Below are positions 7,460 to 15,629 of a stretch of DNA of 64,000 nucleotides, in pieces. Numbering within the stretch: the first letter of the stretch is position 1; each line of letters begins with the position of its first letter. Source of the stretch: CAVXHQ01 sp963761735 (lineage in GTDB: Bacteria > Pseudomonadota > Alphaproteobacteria > Rhodobacterales > Rhodobacteraceae). The notes beneath the pieces were generated by a model. That model was not told where the DNA came from. It searched no databases and worked only from the letters and a program-made list of their open reading frames with translations. The stretch spans positions 620,001-684,000 of the forward strand of contig CAVXHQ010000003.1 in assembly GCA_963761735.1 (NCBI GenBank), given 5' to 3'. Position numbers and translations under genes: made by a program.

Positions 7460-8798
7460 AACGTTCGGGATCATCATCATCGACGACGACGCCGAAATGC
7501 GCAAATCTCTGGCGGTCCTGCTCGACCGGTCGGGCTGGCGCGTCGATACGTTCGGCGCCGCCGAGACGGCATTGGCGCGGATCGACGGGTTGGCGCCGGA
7601 CGTGATCCTGTCGGACGTGCGGATGCCCGGCATGTCGGGCCTCGACGTCCTCGACCGGTTGATGGCGCTGCCCGGCGGGCTGGCGCCACCGCTGGTCCTG
7701 ATCTCGGCGCACGGCGATATCCCGATGGCCGTCGGCGCGATCCAGAAGGGCGCCTATTCGTTCCTTGAAAAACCGTTCGAGCCGCGCCGCCTGCTGACAG
7801 TGTTGCGTCATGCGGCACAGGCACACCGCCTGTCAGGCAAGGCGCGGCGGATGTCGGATCAGCTGGCCTCGCTTTCGGGTCTCGACCGGGTGCTGCTCGG
7901 CCGCGACAGCCGCATCGCCGACCTCAAGGTGCAGGCCATCGATCTGGCGGATCTGGACGGGCCGGTCCTGCTGTCGGGCGATACCGGGACCGGCAAAGAG
8001 CTTTTCGCGCGCGCGCTGCACCGTCTCGGCCTCCGGCGCGACGAGGCGTTCGTAGCGATCAACTGCGCCACCCTCGCGCCCGACAGCGTCGACGCGCAGA
8101 TTTTCGGCAACGCCGACAGCCTGCGGGGCTGTTTCCGGCGCGCCGACGGCGGCACCCTGTTTCTGGACGAGGTGGGGGCCTGCCCGCTGCCGGTTCAGGC
8201 GAAACTGCTGCGGGCGATCGAGACCGGCGAGATCGTCCCGCCGGGCACCGAAGACGAGATTGCCACCGACGTGCGGATCGTCGCCGCCACGAACGAGGAT
8301 CTGGGCGCCCTCGCTGCCGCGGGCACCTTCCGCGCCGATTTCCTGTACCGGCTGAACACGTTTCAGATCCACCTGCCGCGCCTGATCGACCGTGGCTCCG
8401 ACATCGTCCTGCTGTTCGAGCATTTCGTGACCCTGCTGTCCGAAACCTACGAGATCGCCCCGCCGCCGCTCACCTCCGAGGATGCGGCGGCCCTGCTTGC
8501 CCACCGCTGGCCCGGCAATGTGCGCGAGCTGCGCCATGTCGCCGAACGCCGCGTCCTCGCCGCGCGGCGGGGTGCCGGATCGGTGGCGCAGGCGCTGCGC
8601 ATGGACGACCTTGACGGCGACGTGCCCGCCACCCTGCGCGAGGCGGTTGCCAGGTTTGAGCGGACGCTGATCGCGCAGGCCATCGGCAGCCACAACGGGC
8701 GGATGGACGCCGTGGCAGAGGCGCTGGGCATCGGGCGGCGCACCCTGAACGAAAAGATCGTGAAGCTGGGTCTGGACAAGGCCCGTCTGCTCGACTGA
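7452..8798 (+). CDS. DctD/NtrC-type response regulator lacking the GAFTGA loop
   Basis: 448 residues: receiver domain (phosphoacceptor D55, K107), AAA+ domain (Walker A GDTGTGKE at 176-183, Walker B TLFLDE at 235-240) and a C-terminal Fis-type helix-turn-helix (about 403-440). Where sigma54 activators carry GAFTGA, this protein has only IFGNADSLRGCFRRADGG (217-234). The loop is missing and the segment is about 8 residues short. Rhodobacter capsulatus NtrC likewise lacks this loop and works with sigma70, so I infer sigma54-independent control of the downstream TRAP genes. The start overlaps the kinase stop. Confidence 0.92.
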   Translation: MAETFGIIIIDDDAEMRKSLAVLLDRSGWRVDTFGAAETALARIDGLAPDVILSDVRMPGMSGLDVLDRLMALPGGLAPPLVLISAHGDIPMAVGAIQKGAYSFLEKPFEPRRLLTVLRHAAQAHRLSGKARRMSDQLASLSGLDRVLLGRDSRIADLKVQAIDLADLDGPVLLSGDTGTGKELFARALHRLGLRRDEAFVAINCATLAPDSVDAQIFGNADSLRGCFRRADGGTLFLDEVGACPLPVQAKLLRAIETGEIVPPGTEDEIATDVRIVAATNEDLGALAAAGTFRADFLYRLNTFQIHLPRLIDRGSDIVLLFEHFVTLLSETYEIAPPPLTSEDAAALLAHRWPGNVRELRHVAERRVLAARRGAGSVAQALRMDDLDGDVPATLREAVARFERTLIAQAIGSHNGRMDAVAEALGIGRRTLNEKIVKLGLDKARLLD

Positions 8799-8802
8799 GC
8801 CT

Positions 8803-8816
8803 TGCGGAAATCCGCA
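8803..8816. promoter_or_regulatory. Dyad upstream of the TRAP genes, candidate response-regulator site
   Basis: TGCGGAAATCCGCA is an inverted repeat (TGCGGA-AA-TCCGCA), with AGCC/GGCT adding bulged outer arms. It lies 104 bases upstream of the TAXI binding-protein ATG, just after the response-regulator stop. From memory it resembles dyads bound by DctD-type activators, which makes it the likely site for the neighbouring regulator. It could instead be a short terminator, although no T run follows directly (a T7 run occurs at 8852-8858). Confidence 0.5.
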
Positions 8817-8919
8817 GGCTGCCGGGGTGCGGTCAAGCGGATTGCTTCCTGTTTTTTTCAATCCCGCTGGTCTAGCCTTCCCGCAGAGCCCCACACGGGA
8901 TCATATCTGGGAGGATAGC

Positions 8920-9924
8920 ATGAAACATCTCAAGACAGCGGCGCTGGCCGCGACGATCGCGATTTCCGGCGCGCAGGCAAACGCACAGGACGCGCAGACC
9001 TATATCCTTGCCACCGCTTCGACGGGCGGCACCTATTATCCGGTCGGCGTGGCGCTGGCGACGCTGGTCAAGGTACGGCTCGAGCCGTCGACGGGCGTCG
9101 GCATGGCCGCCATCAGCTCTGCCGGATCGGGCGAGAACGTGCGCCTGCTGCGCGAAGGCGAGGCGCAGTTTGCCATCATGCAGGGCCTGTACGGCTATTT
9201 CGCGGCAACCGGCACCGGCCCGCTCGAAGAGGTCGGCCCGCAGGAAGACCTGCGCTCGGTCACGATGCTGTGGCAGAACGTCGAGCATTTCATCGTCGAC
9301 AGCGACATGGCGGCCACCGGTACGATGGCCGATTTCACGGCCCTCGACGGCGTATCCCTTGCGATGGGCAGCCAGAATTCCGGCACCATCGGATCGAATG
9401 CCGCAATCCTGAACGGCCTCGGGATGAACATCGACGACTATGACCTCGTCTACGGCGGTTACGGCCCCTCGGCCGAGGCGCTGCAGAACGGTCAGGTCGC
9501 GGGCGTCGGAATTCCGGCGGGCATTCCCGTCGGCGCGATCTCGCAGCTGATGGCCGCGGCGGGCGACTCCGTGACCCTGCTGAACTTTACCGACGAGGAA
9601 ATCGCCGCCGCAGACGGCGGGCGCGATCTGTGGACGAAGTTCACCATTCCGGCGGGCACCTATCCCGGTCAGGAGGCTGACGTGACGACCATCGCACAGC
9701 CCAACTTCCTCGCCACCACGGCGGACATTTCCGAAGAGGACGTCTATCAGATCACCAAGGCGATGTACGAAAACCTGCCGTTCCTGCAGGCGATCCACCC
9801 CGCCACGCAGGCCATGGCCATCGAAAACGCCATCGCCGGCCTGCCCCTGCCGCTGCACCCCGGTGCCCTGCGGTATTATCAGGAAGTCGGCGTCGACGTC
9901 CCCGAGCGCCTGATCGCCCAGTAA
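8920..9924 (+). CDS. TAXI-family TRAP transporter solute-binding protein
   Basis: 334 residues with a Sec signal peptide (about 1-28, ending ANAQ) followed by YILATASTGGTYYPVGVALATL, the hallmark of TAXI solute receptors. It acts in the periplasm and delivers an unidentified small organic anion to the fused permease encoded downstream. A good ribosome-binding site (GGGAGGATAGC) precedes the ATG. The gene is likely expressed under the neighbouring two-component system, and a hairpin separates it from the permease gene. Confidence 0.93.
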   Translation: MKHLKTAALAATIAISGAQANAQDAQTYILATASTGGTYYPVGVALATLVKVRLEPSTGVGMAAISSAGSGENVRLLREGEAQFAIMQGLYGYFAATGTGPLEEVGPQEDLRSVTMLWQNVEHFIVDSDMAATGTMADFTALDGVSLAMGSQNSGTIGSNAAILNGLGMNIDDYDLVYGGYGPSAEALQNGQVAGVGIPAGIPVGAISQLMAAAGDSVTLLNFTDEEIAAADGGRDLWTKFTIPAGTYPGQEADVTTIAQPNFLATTADISEEDVYQITKAMYENLPFLQAIHPATQAMAIENAIAGLPLPLHPGALRYYQEVGVDVPERLIAQ

Positions 9925-9942
9925 CGACCCGTACCCACGACC

Positions 9943-9967
9943 GGCCCGCGCAGAAGCCGCGCGGGCC
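9943..9967 (+). terminator. Attenuator-like hairpin between binding protein and permease genes
   Basis: GGCCCGCGC pairs perfectly with GCGCGGGCC around a 7-base loop, followed by GTTTCG. Placed just after the binding-protein stop, it probably lowers read-through into the permease or protects the 3' end of the binding-protein message. Confidence 0.6.
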
Positions 9968-10024
9968 GTTTCGCGTGCGTTCCCACCGGGGCGCCGTCCG
10001 ACCAATTCGGAACAGGGGGGCGTC

Positions 10025-12136
10025 ATGTCCGGCATCGAAAAAGACGACGACGGCGGCATCCAGCGCACCTTTGCGGGCGGCTGGGACACGGCGCTGTCCA
10101 TCGGCTGCGCGTTTTTCGCGCTGGCGCACCTCTATGTCGCCTTCGACCCGGTTCTGTCCGAATTACAGCGCAATGCCTGGCACTTCGCCGGATTCGCCTT
10201 TCTTGCGGCCCTTTTATACCCGATGTGGCGGACGCCCTCGGGACGGGCCGCACCGCTGGCCCTCGACCTGTTCATCGGGCTTGCCGTTGCCGCCTCTGCC
10301 GTCTGGCTGACGTTCGCCGAAAACGGCATCTATGACCGGGGCGTGAAATTCATCCTGCCGGACTGGATCGCCGCGGGCATCGCCATCGCCGGTGCGATCA
10401 AGCTTACGCGCCGCCTCGCGGGCTGGGTGATCCCGGCGCTGATCGTGATCGCGCTGACCTATATCGCGTTCTGGGGCAAATACGTCGGCGGCATATTCGC
10501 CTTTCCGGGGCTATCGGTCGAAACCGTCGCCTTCCGGTCGATCTATGGCGACGACGCGATGTTCGGCTCCATCGCGCGGATCTCGTCCACTTATGTGTTC
10601 CTGTTCATCATCTTCGGCGCGTTCCTTTTGCGATCCGGCGCGGGAGAGTTCGTCATCAACCTCGCGCGCGCCGTCGCGGGCCGCCTCGTCGGCGGGCCGG
10701 GGATCGTGGCGATCATCGCGTCGGGCCTGACCGGCACCATCTCCGGCTCTGCCGTCGCCAACACCGCGTCGACCGGCGTCATCACCATTCCGCTGATGAA
10801 ACGCGCGGGCTTCTCGCCGAAATTCGCGGGCGGCGTCGAGGCCGCGGCATCGACCGGCGGGCAGTTGATGCCGCCGATCATGGGGGCCGGTGCCTTCGTC
10901 ATGGCGAGTTTCACGCAGATCCCCTACGAGACGATCGTCGCCGTCGCGGCGCTGCCCGCGCTTTTGTATTTTCTCTCCGTCGCGTTCTTCGTGCGGATCG
11001 AGGCGCGGCGTCAGAACCTCGCCCCGATGGAGGCCGAAGGACAAACGCTGGGCGGCGCTTTCCGCGAGGGCGGGGCAAGCTTTATCATCCCCATCGCCAC
11101 CCTCATCGCCCTGTTGATGATCGGGTTCACGCCCACCTATGCGGCCGTCTTCGGCATCGTCGCGGTCATCGTGTCGAGTTGGCTGACGCGCAACCCGATG
11201 GGGCCCGTCGCCGTGTTCGAGGCCCTTGTGATGGGCACCAAGGGGATGATCCTGACCGCCGTTCTGCTGTGCGCCGTCGGGCTGATCGTCAACGTCATCG
11301 CCACGGCCGGCATCGGCAACACGTTCAGCCTGATGATCGCGGGCTGGTCGGGGGGCAACATCCTGATCGCGCTGGTGCTGATCGCGCTGGCGAGCCTGAT
11401 CCTCGGGATGGGCCTGCCGGTGACGGCGGCGTATATCGTGCTGGCGACACTGTCGGCCCCGGCGCTGTCGGGCATGATCTCGGACCAGTTCGTGATCGTG
11501 CAACTGGCGGCGAACGCCCTGCCGGACGCGGCGAGCGCGGTGCTGATGTTCGGGATACCCGAACAGGCCGCGATGTTGGGCCAAGAAATGACCCACGGCG
11601 CGGCAGCGGCCATCGTGCGCGGCCTGCCACTCGAAATCGCGGCACCGCTGCGCGATCTGGTGGTGCCGCAGGACGTGGCGATCACCGCGCTGCTGTCGGC
11701 GCACATGATCATTTTCTGGCTCTCTCAGGACAGCAACGTCACGCCCCCCGTCGCCCTTGCCGCGTTCACCGCCGCGGCCATCGCCAGGGCGCCCGCCATG
11801 GCGACCGGCGTGGCAAGCTGGAAGCTGGCGAAGGGTTTGTACATCGTGCCGGTCCTGTTCGCCTATACGCCGTTCCTGTCGGGCGACTGGCCCGCGATGT
11901 TGCAGGTGTTCGGATTCGCGGTGGTCGGCGTCTATGGCCTGTCGGCGGCGTTGCAGGGCTGCATGGAGCGGCCCTTCGGCCTGATCGTCCGGGCGTTTTG
12001 CGTTGCGGCGGGCCTTGCCGCCCTTTGGCCCGAGGCGCTGCTGGTGAACATTGTCGGCGCGGTGGCGGTGCTGGCGCTGCTGGTGTGGAACGTGCGCGAG
12101 TTGCGCGAGAAGGGGCCGGTGGTGCGGGCAGCCTGA
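10025..12136 (+). CDS. TRAP transporter fused (small plus large) permease subunit
   Basis: 703 residues, strongly hydrophobic throughout. The first ~170 residues carry the DctQ-like small-subunit helices and the remainder the DctM-like large-subunit transport domain, with 'GSAVANTASTGVITIPLMKRAGFSPKFAGGVEAAASTGGQLMPPIMGAGAF' typical of TAXI fused permeases (described here in parts). It imports solute with a sodium or proton gradient in the inner membrane. It lies 100 bases after its cognate binding protein and is convergent with the next gene. Confidence 0.93.
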   Translation: MSGIEKDDDGGIQRTFAGGWDTALSIGCAFFALAHLYVAFDPVLSELQRNAWHFAGFAFLAALLYPMWRTPSGRAAPLALDLFIGLAVAASAVWLTFAENGIYDRGVKFILPDWIAAGIAIAGAIKLTRRLAGWVIPALIVIALTYIAFWGKYVGGIFAFPGLSVETVAFRSIYGDDAMFGSIARISSTYVFLFIIFGAFLLRSGAGEFVINLARAVAGRLVGGPGIVAIIASGLTGTISGSAVANTASTGVITIPLMKRAGFSPKFAGGVEAAASTGGQLMPPIMGAGAFVMASFTQIPYETIVAVAALPALLYFLSVAFFVRIEARRQNLAPMEAEGQTLGGAFREGGASFIIPIATLIALLMIGFTPTYAAVFGIVAVIVSSWLTRNPMGPVAVFEALVMGTKGMILTAVLLCAVGLIVNVIATAGIGNTFSLMIAGWSGGNILIALVLIALASLILGMGLPVTAAYIVLATLSAPALSGMISDQFVIVQLAANALPDAASAVLMFGIPEQAAMLGQEMTHGAAAAIVRGLPLEIAAPLRDLVVPQDVAITALLSAHMIIFWLSQDSNVTPPVALAAFTAAAIARAPAMATGVASWKLAKGLYIVPVLFAYTPFLSGDWPAMLQVFGFAVVGVYGLSAALQGCMERPFGLIVRAFCVAAGLAALWPEALLVNIVGAVAVLALLVWNVRELREKGPVVRAA

Positions 12137-12185
12137 TCTGCGACGGCGACCGGGCAGGACGCCCGCCCCGCGACACGTCACAGCG

Positions 12186-12206
12186 GGCCAAAACCCCGTT
12201 TTGCCC
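12186..12206. terminator. Bidirectional terminator between convergent genes
   Basis: CAAAAC (12189-12194) and GTTTTG (12198-12203) form a stem around CCC, extended after one mismatch by GG/CC. The A4 and T4 tracts fall within the stem, so it could stop transcription on both strands. It separates the TRAP permease gene from the convergent SMP-30/isochorismatase gene. Confidence 0.55.
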
Positions 12207-12221
12207 GTATCGCTCGGCAGA

Positions 12222-13823
12222 TCAGGCCAGCGCCGCGATCACCGCGTCGACCGTCGTGACCGTCGCCACCTGCCCCATTGCGAAATTGATCGACGCCGCG
12301 TGCCAATCGGCGTTCATCGTCGAACAGGCGTCCTGCGGCACGATCATGTGAAAGCCCTTGTCCGCGCCAGTGCGCGCCGTGTGTTCGACGCTCATGTTGG
12401 TCCACGATCCGCAGTTTATGATCGTGTCGCGTCCGCCGTGGCGCAGGTAGGCCTCCAGCCGCGAGGTTTCCCAGGCGGACATGGACATCTTTTCCACCAC
12501 CAGATCACCGTCCTGCGGCGTCACCCCGTCCACCGGCGCCGCCCCCCACGTCCCGCGCACAAGTGCCTTTTCCTGCTTGAGCCCCTGCATCAGCGCCGCG
12601 TGCTGCGCCAGGTAGGGCGCACCGGGTTCGAGGATCATGTGGACGTGGATCACCATCACGCCGCGCTGCCGCGCCGCCTCGGCCAGACGGGCGACATTGG
12701 CGACCATGTCCTGCAGGCGCGCATGTTCGGGCGATCCGGTGGCGGCAAACGCGCCACCCGGCATCATCACGTCGTTCTGGATATCCTGAAGGATCATCGC
12801 CGTCCGCGCGCCGTCGATGCGGAAATCGAGCCTGTCGGTCAGCACCAGCGCCGGCGCGCCCGCAACCGGCGCGGGTGCGGCGCTTCGGGGTGTCGCGCGG
12901 CGCGGATACATGAACGGCTCATCCCTGCCCCGGGTTTTCGTATCGACGGAATAGAGCGATGTTTCCGCGCACAGGAAAAGCGTCGACCAGTCCGCCCCGC
13001 CCCAGTGCAGGTTCGCCACCATCTCGGGACAGGTGATCTTGCCGATCAGTTCGCCGTGGAACGCATATACCCAGACCCCGCCCGGGGCCGTGACATAGAC
13101 GTTGCCGTCCTTGTCCGCCTTCATCCCGTCCGGCAGGCCCTTTTTCAGGGCATCGCGGATCCCCCCCGCGAACAGCCGCCCGTTCACCAGCATCCCGTCG
13201 GGCGCCACATCGAACATGCGGATGTTCGCCTGTTCGGTGTCGTTCACCCACATCCATTTCTGGCAGGGCGAGAAACACAACCCGTTCGGCTGCGTGAACA
13301 GCGACCGGTCGACGACCAGCTGCGGATCGTCCCCCGGCACATGGCCCGGCGGCAGGCGATAGACGCCCTGAAACCCGAGCTGCGTGGCGCGCGGTGTGCC
13401 GAAATGCTCCTGGCGACCGTAGGTCGGGTCGGTGAAATACACGCTGCCGTCGTTGCCGACGACGATGTCGTTCGGGCTGTTCAGCTCGCGGCCCCGGTAG
13501 TGCGTGCACAGAACCGTGCGCGTACCGTCGGGGGCGATGCGCACCACCGACGATGTCGTGTGTTCGCAGACCAGCAGGTTCAGGTCCGCGTCATAGGTCA
13601 TCCCGTTGCCCTTGTTGGTCGGGCGCTGCACCTCGGATATGCCGCGCCCCGGCACATATTTGCGCCGCACGTTGCCGGGAATGTCCGAGAAAATCAGGTG
13701 CTGATCGATGGGATGCCACAACGGCCCCTCGGTGAAGATGAACCCGGTGCCAAGCTGGCGCACGGGTTCATGCTGTTCGACGATCCCGGAAAAGAACGTG
13801 TCGGCGTGGGCGATATGGGCCAT
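12222..13823 (-). CDS. Fusion: SMP-30/gluconolactonase domain plus isochorismatase-like hydrolase domain
   Basis: 533 residues. Residues 1-~300 are a six-bladed SMP-30/gluconolactonase propeller (E32 in TEGPLW, N118 in SPND, N180, D195 as probable metal ligands). Residues ~335-533 are an isochorismatase-like cysteine hydrolase with D347 (LQDIQND) and K445 (VEKMSMSAW). The nucleophile position, normally Cys in TNxCVExTAR, is Ser478 (TNMSVEHTAR). SMP-30 enzymes open lactones; isochorismatase-like enzymes hydrolyse amides or similar bonds. It is the last gene of the minus-strand catabolic locus. Substrates are unknown, and the Ser change makes classical amidase activity doubtful. Confidence 0.87.
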   Translation of the reverse strand: MAHIAHADTFFSGIVEQHEPVRQLGTGFIFTEGPLWHPIDQHLIFSDIPGNVRRKYVPGRGISEVQRPTNKGNGMTYDADLNLLVCEHTTSSVVRIAPDGTRTVLCTHYRGRELNSPNDIVVGNDGSVYFTDPTYGRQEHFGTPRATQLGFQGVYRLPPGHVPGDDPQLVVDRSLFTQPNGLCFSPCQKWMWVNDTEQANIRMFDVAPDGMLVNGRLFAGGIRDALKKGLPDGMKADKDGNVYVTAPGGVWVYAFHGELIGKITCPEMVANLHWGGADWSTLFLCAETSLYSVDTKTRGRDEPFMYPRRATPRSAAPAPVAGAPALVLTDRLDFRIDGARTAMILQDIQNDVMMPGGAFAATGSPEHARLQDMVANVARLAEAARQRGVMVIHVHMILEPGAPYLAQHAALMQGLKQEKALVRGTWGAAPVDGVTPQDGDLVVEKMSMSAWETSRLEAYLRHGGRDTIINCGSWTNMSVEHTARTGADKGFHMIVPQDACSTMNADWHAASINFAMGQVATVTTVDAVIAALA

Positions 13824-13859
13824 GGGGCGCGGGCCTTTCGGTAAGGGGATGTTGCCGCG

Positions 13860-14708
13860 TCAGACGGGAAACCAGGGGCGGTCGGGCACGGTTTCGGTCT
13901 GCGGTCCGGGAACCTGCATGCCAAGCCGCCCGACGACCTTCTGCCGCTCGATCCGGGCGGGTTTGTCGTGGATCGGCAGCAGGAAGGTAAAGTTGTTGAG
14001 CAGCTTCTTGATCGCGCCCTTTTCGGCCCGTTTGCTTTCCGAATGGTTGCCGGTGACGCGCGGTTCCATGTGGTTGTTGGTGTGGACGTGGTTCACGATC
14101 TGGTCGTTGAAATCATAGATCACGTCGCCGCAGATACAGGCGAGGCCTTCGGCTGTCTCGACCACCACGTTCATGCTGCCCTCGGTGTGCGCGCCGGCCC
14201 GTTCGCACCAGACGCCGGGAATGATTTCTTCGGCCGTGGTGATCTCGAGGTCGAGGAACCGCATCGCTTCGGGCTCATAGATCCGGTCGACCAGATGTTT
14301 GATATCGGGCTTGGGGTACTGCGGAAACATGATGCCGCTGACGGAAAACTCCATCTCGCGGCGGTTGATGACGACGGTGGTGTTCATCGGAAACTTGTCG
14401 TCCTGACCGGCGTGGTCGATGTGCAGATGCGTGTGCAGGACATAGCGGATATCGCCGGGCTTGAGGCCATGTCTGGCCAACTGGTTCTCGATCATGTTGT
14501 CGTGGAACTGCAGGCCGCGCATGCCCAGCGATTCCATGATCGCATTGTCGCGATAGCCGGTATCGACGAGCACCGGGTATTCACCACCGGTGATCAGAAA
14601 CCCGTAGACCGGCACCCGCCGCGTGCGGCCGCATTCGTGCCCCAGCACCAGAAAACTGGTCTCGAGTTCGATGTCGCCGTAATCGAGAACGTGAATTTGC
14701 AAGGTCAT
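13860..14708 (-). CDS. Metallo-beta-lactamase-fold hydrolase of the AHL-lactonase (AttM/AiiB-like) type
   Basis: 282 residues. The zinc motif HTHLHIDHAG supplies H94, H96, D98 and H99; H174 (GAHTEGS), D195 (GDVIYD) and a C-terminal His near 251 complete a dinuclear site. The architecture matches AttM/AiiB-type N-acyl homoserine lactonases, but many relatives open other lactones. Sitting between an SMP-30 fusion and an amidohydrolase, it more likely acts on a pathway lactone than on quorum signals. The substrate is inferred only from context. Confidence 0.86.
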   Translation of the reverse strand: MTLQIHVLDYGDIELETSFLVLGHECGRTRRVPVYGFLITGGEYPVLVDTGYRDNAIMESLGMRGLQFHDNMIENQLARHGLKPGDIRYVLHTHLHIDHAGQDDKFPMNTTVVINRREMEFSVSGIMFPQYPKPDIKHLVDRIYEPEAMRFLDLEITTAEEIIPGVWCERAGAHTEGSMNVVVETAEGLACICGDVIYDFNDQIVNHVHTNNHMEPRVTGNHSESKRAEKGAIKKLLNNFTFLLPIHDKPARIERQKVVGRLGMQVPGPQTETVPDRPWFPV

Positions 14709-14728
14709 GTCGGTCTCTCCCTCAGGTG

Positions 14729-15604
14729 TTACAGCCGGTAGACCCGGGCCGCCGTGTCATTGAAAATCGCCGCCTGTTTCTTTTTGGACAAGCCCCTGGT
14801 GCCGTCCCGAAAGGCGTTGAAAAGTGCGGTGTAGCTGGTCCACAGCTTTTCGATCGGAAAGTTGGAGCCGAACATACAGCGCTCCGCACCGAACATGTCC
14901 ACGGTATCGGCGATCATACGTCCGATGAATTCCGGGTCGTTGCGGTGGATGAACGTGCCGAAACCCGACAGCTTCGTGACCACGTTTTCGCAATCGGCCA
15001 GCCGTTTCATGCCCTCGGCCCAGGCGGTGTGCCCCGCCTCGGTCGCGTCCTCCTTCATGCCCGCATGTTGCAGGATGAACGTCACGTCCGGGCAGGCGCG
15101 GGCCAGTTCGGCGGCACCCGCCATCTGGGCGGAAAACACCTGCAGATCGAACGTCCAGCCATACCCGGCAAGCCGCGCGACGTTGGCCTGAAACGCCTTG
15201 TCGCGGGCGATGTCGGCGTTGGCGGCAAAGCGATACAGCGGGTTCTCGTGCCAGTGCAATTGCTGGCGGATACCGCGCATCAGGGGGTACGTCTTGAGCT
15301 TGTCGAGGGCGGGCCGCGCGTCGGCGACGGTCAGATCCGCAAAGCCGACGATGCCCGCGATCAGGCCCTGATCGTCGGCCTGTTCCTGCACCCAGGCCAC
15401 CTCGTCGGCGGCCCAGTTCGGCGCCCAGTTGGCCTGCACATAGACCGATTTCGCGATGCCTGTGCCCGCGACGTCGGCGGCGTATTCCCGCAGTGGATAA
15501 TCGCGCATGATCGCCCGGTAGGGGCCGAAAATGCGCGGTTGTTCCGGCCCGATAAGCCACGGCAGATCCGCCTGCCGCCAAATGTGGTGATGCGCGTCGA
15601 TCAT
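14729..15604 (-). CDS. Amidohydrolase-2 family (fuconolactonase-like TIM barrel) hydrolase
   Basis: 291 residues starting MIDAHHHIW, whose HxH (H5, H7) is the first metal-binding motif of the amidohydrolase superfamily. QANWAPN, LQHAGMK and MFGSNFPIEK follow in the order of the COG3618 group, which includes L-fucono-1,5-lactonase. The last motif has Asn where fuconolactonases have Asp (GSDWP). Relatives hydrolyse lactones or sugar-derived cyclic esters. Along with the neighbouring lactonase-type genes it points to ring-opening in this pathway. Confidence 0.86.
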   Translation of the reverse strand: MIDAHHHIWRQADLPWLIGPEQPRIFGPYRAIMRDYPLREYAADVAGTGIAKSVYVQANWAPNWAADEVAWVQEQADDQGLIAGIVGFADLTVADARPALDKLKTYPLMRGIRQQLHWHENPLYRFAANADIARDKAFQANVARLAGYGWTFDLQVFSAQMAGAAELARACPDVTFILQHAGMKEDATEAGHTAWAEGMKRLADCENVVTKLSGFGTFIHRNDPEFIGRMIADTVDMFGAERCMFGSNFPIEKLWTSYTALFNAFRDGTRGLSKKKQAAIFNDTAARVYRL

Positions 15605-15629
15605 ACAGGTTTCCTCATGCCCGATCCCC

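Noticed and set aside
8831..8845. Possible sigma54 promoter (GG-N-GC) before the TAXI gene
   Set aside because: The spacing is 11 instead of 10 bases and the flanking bases do not match TGGCAC/TTGC; the neighbouring regulator also lacks the sigma54-contact loop.
13860..14708. Quorum-quenching operon
   Set aside because: The AHL-lactonase-like protein is surrounded by catabolic lactone and sugar-type enzymes and no luxI/luxR gene is present in the window.
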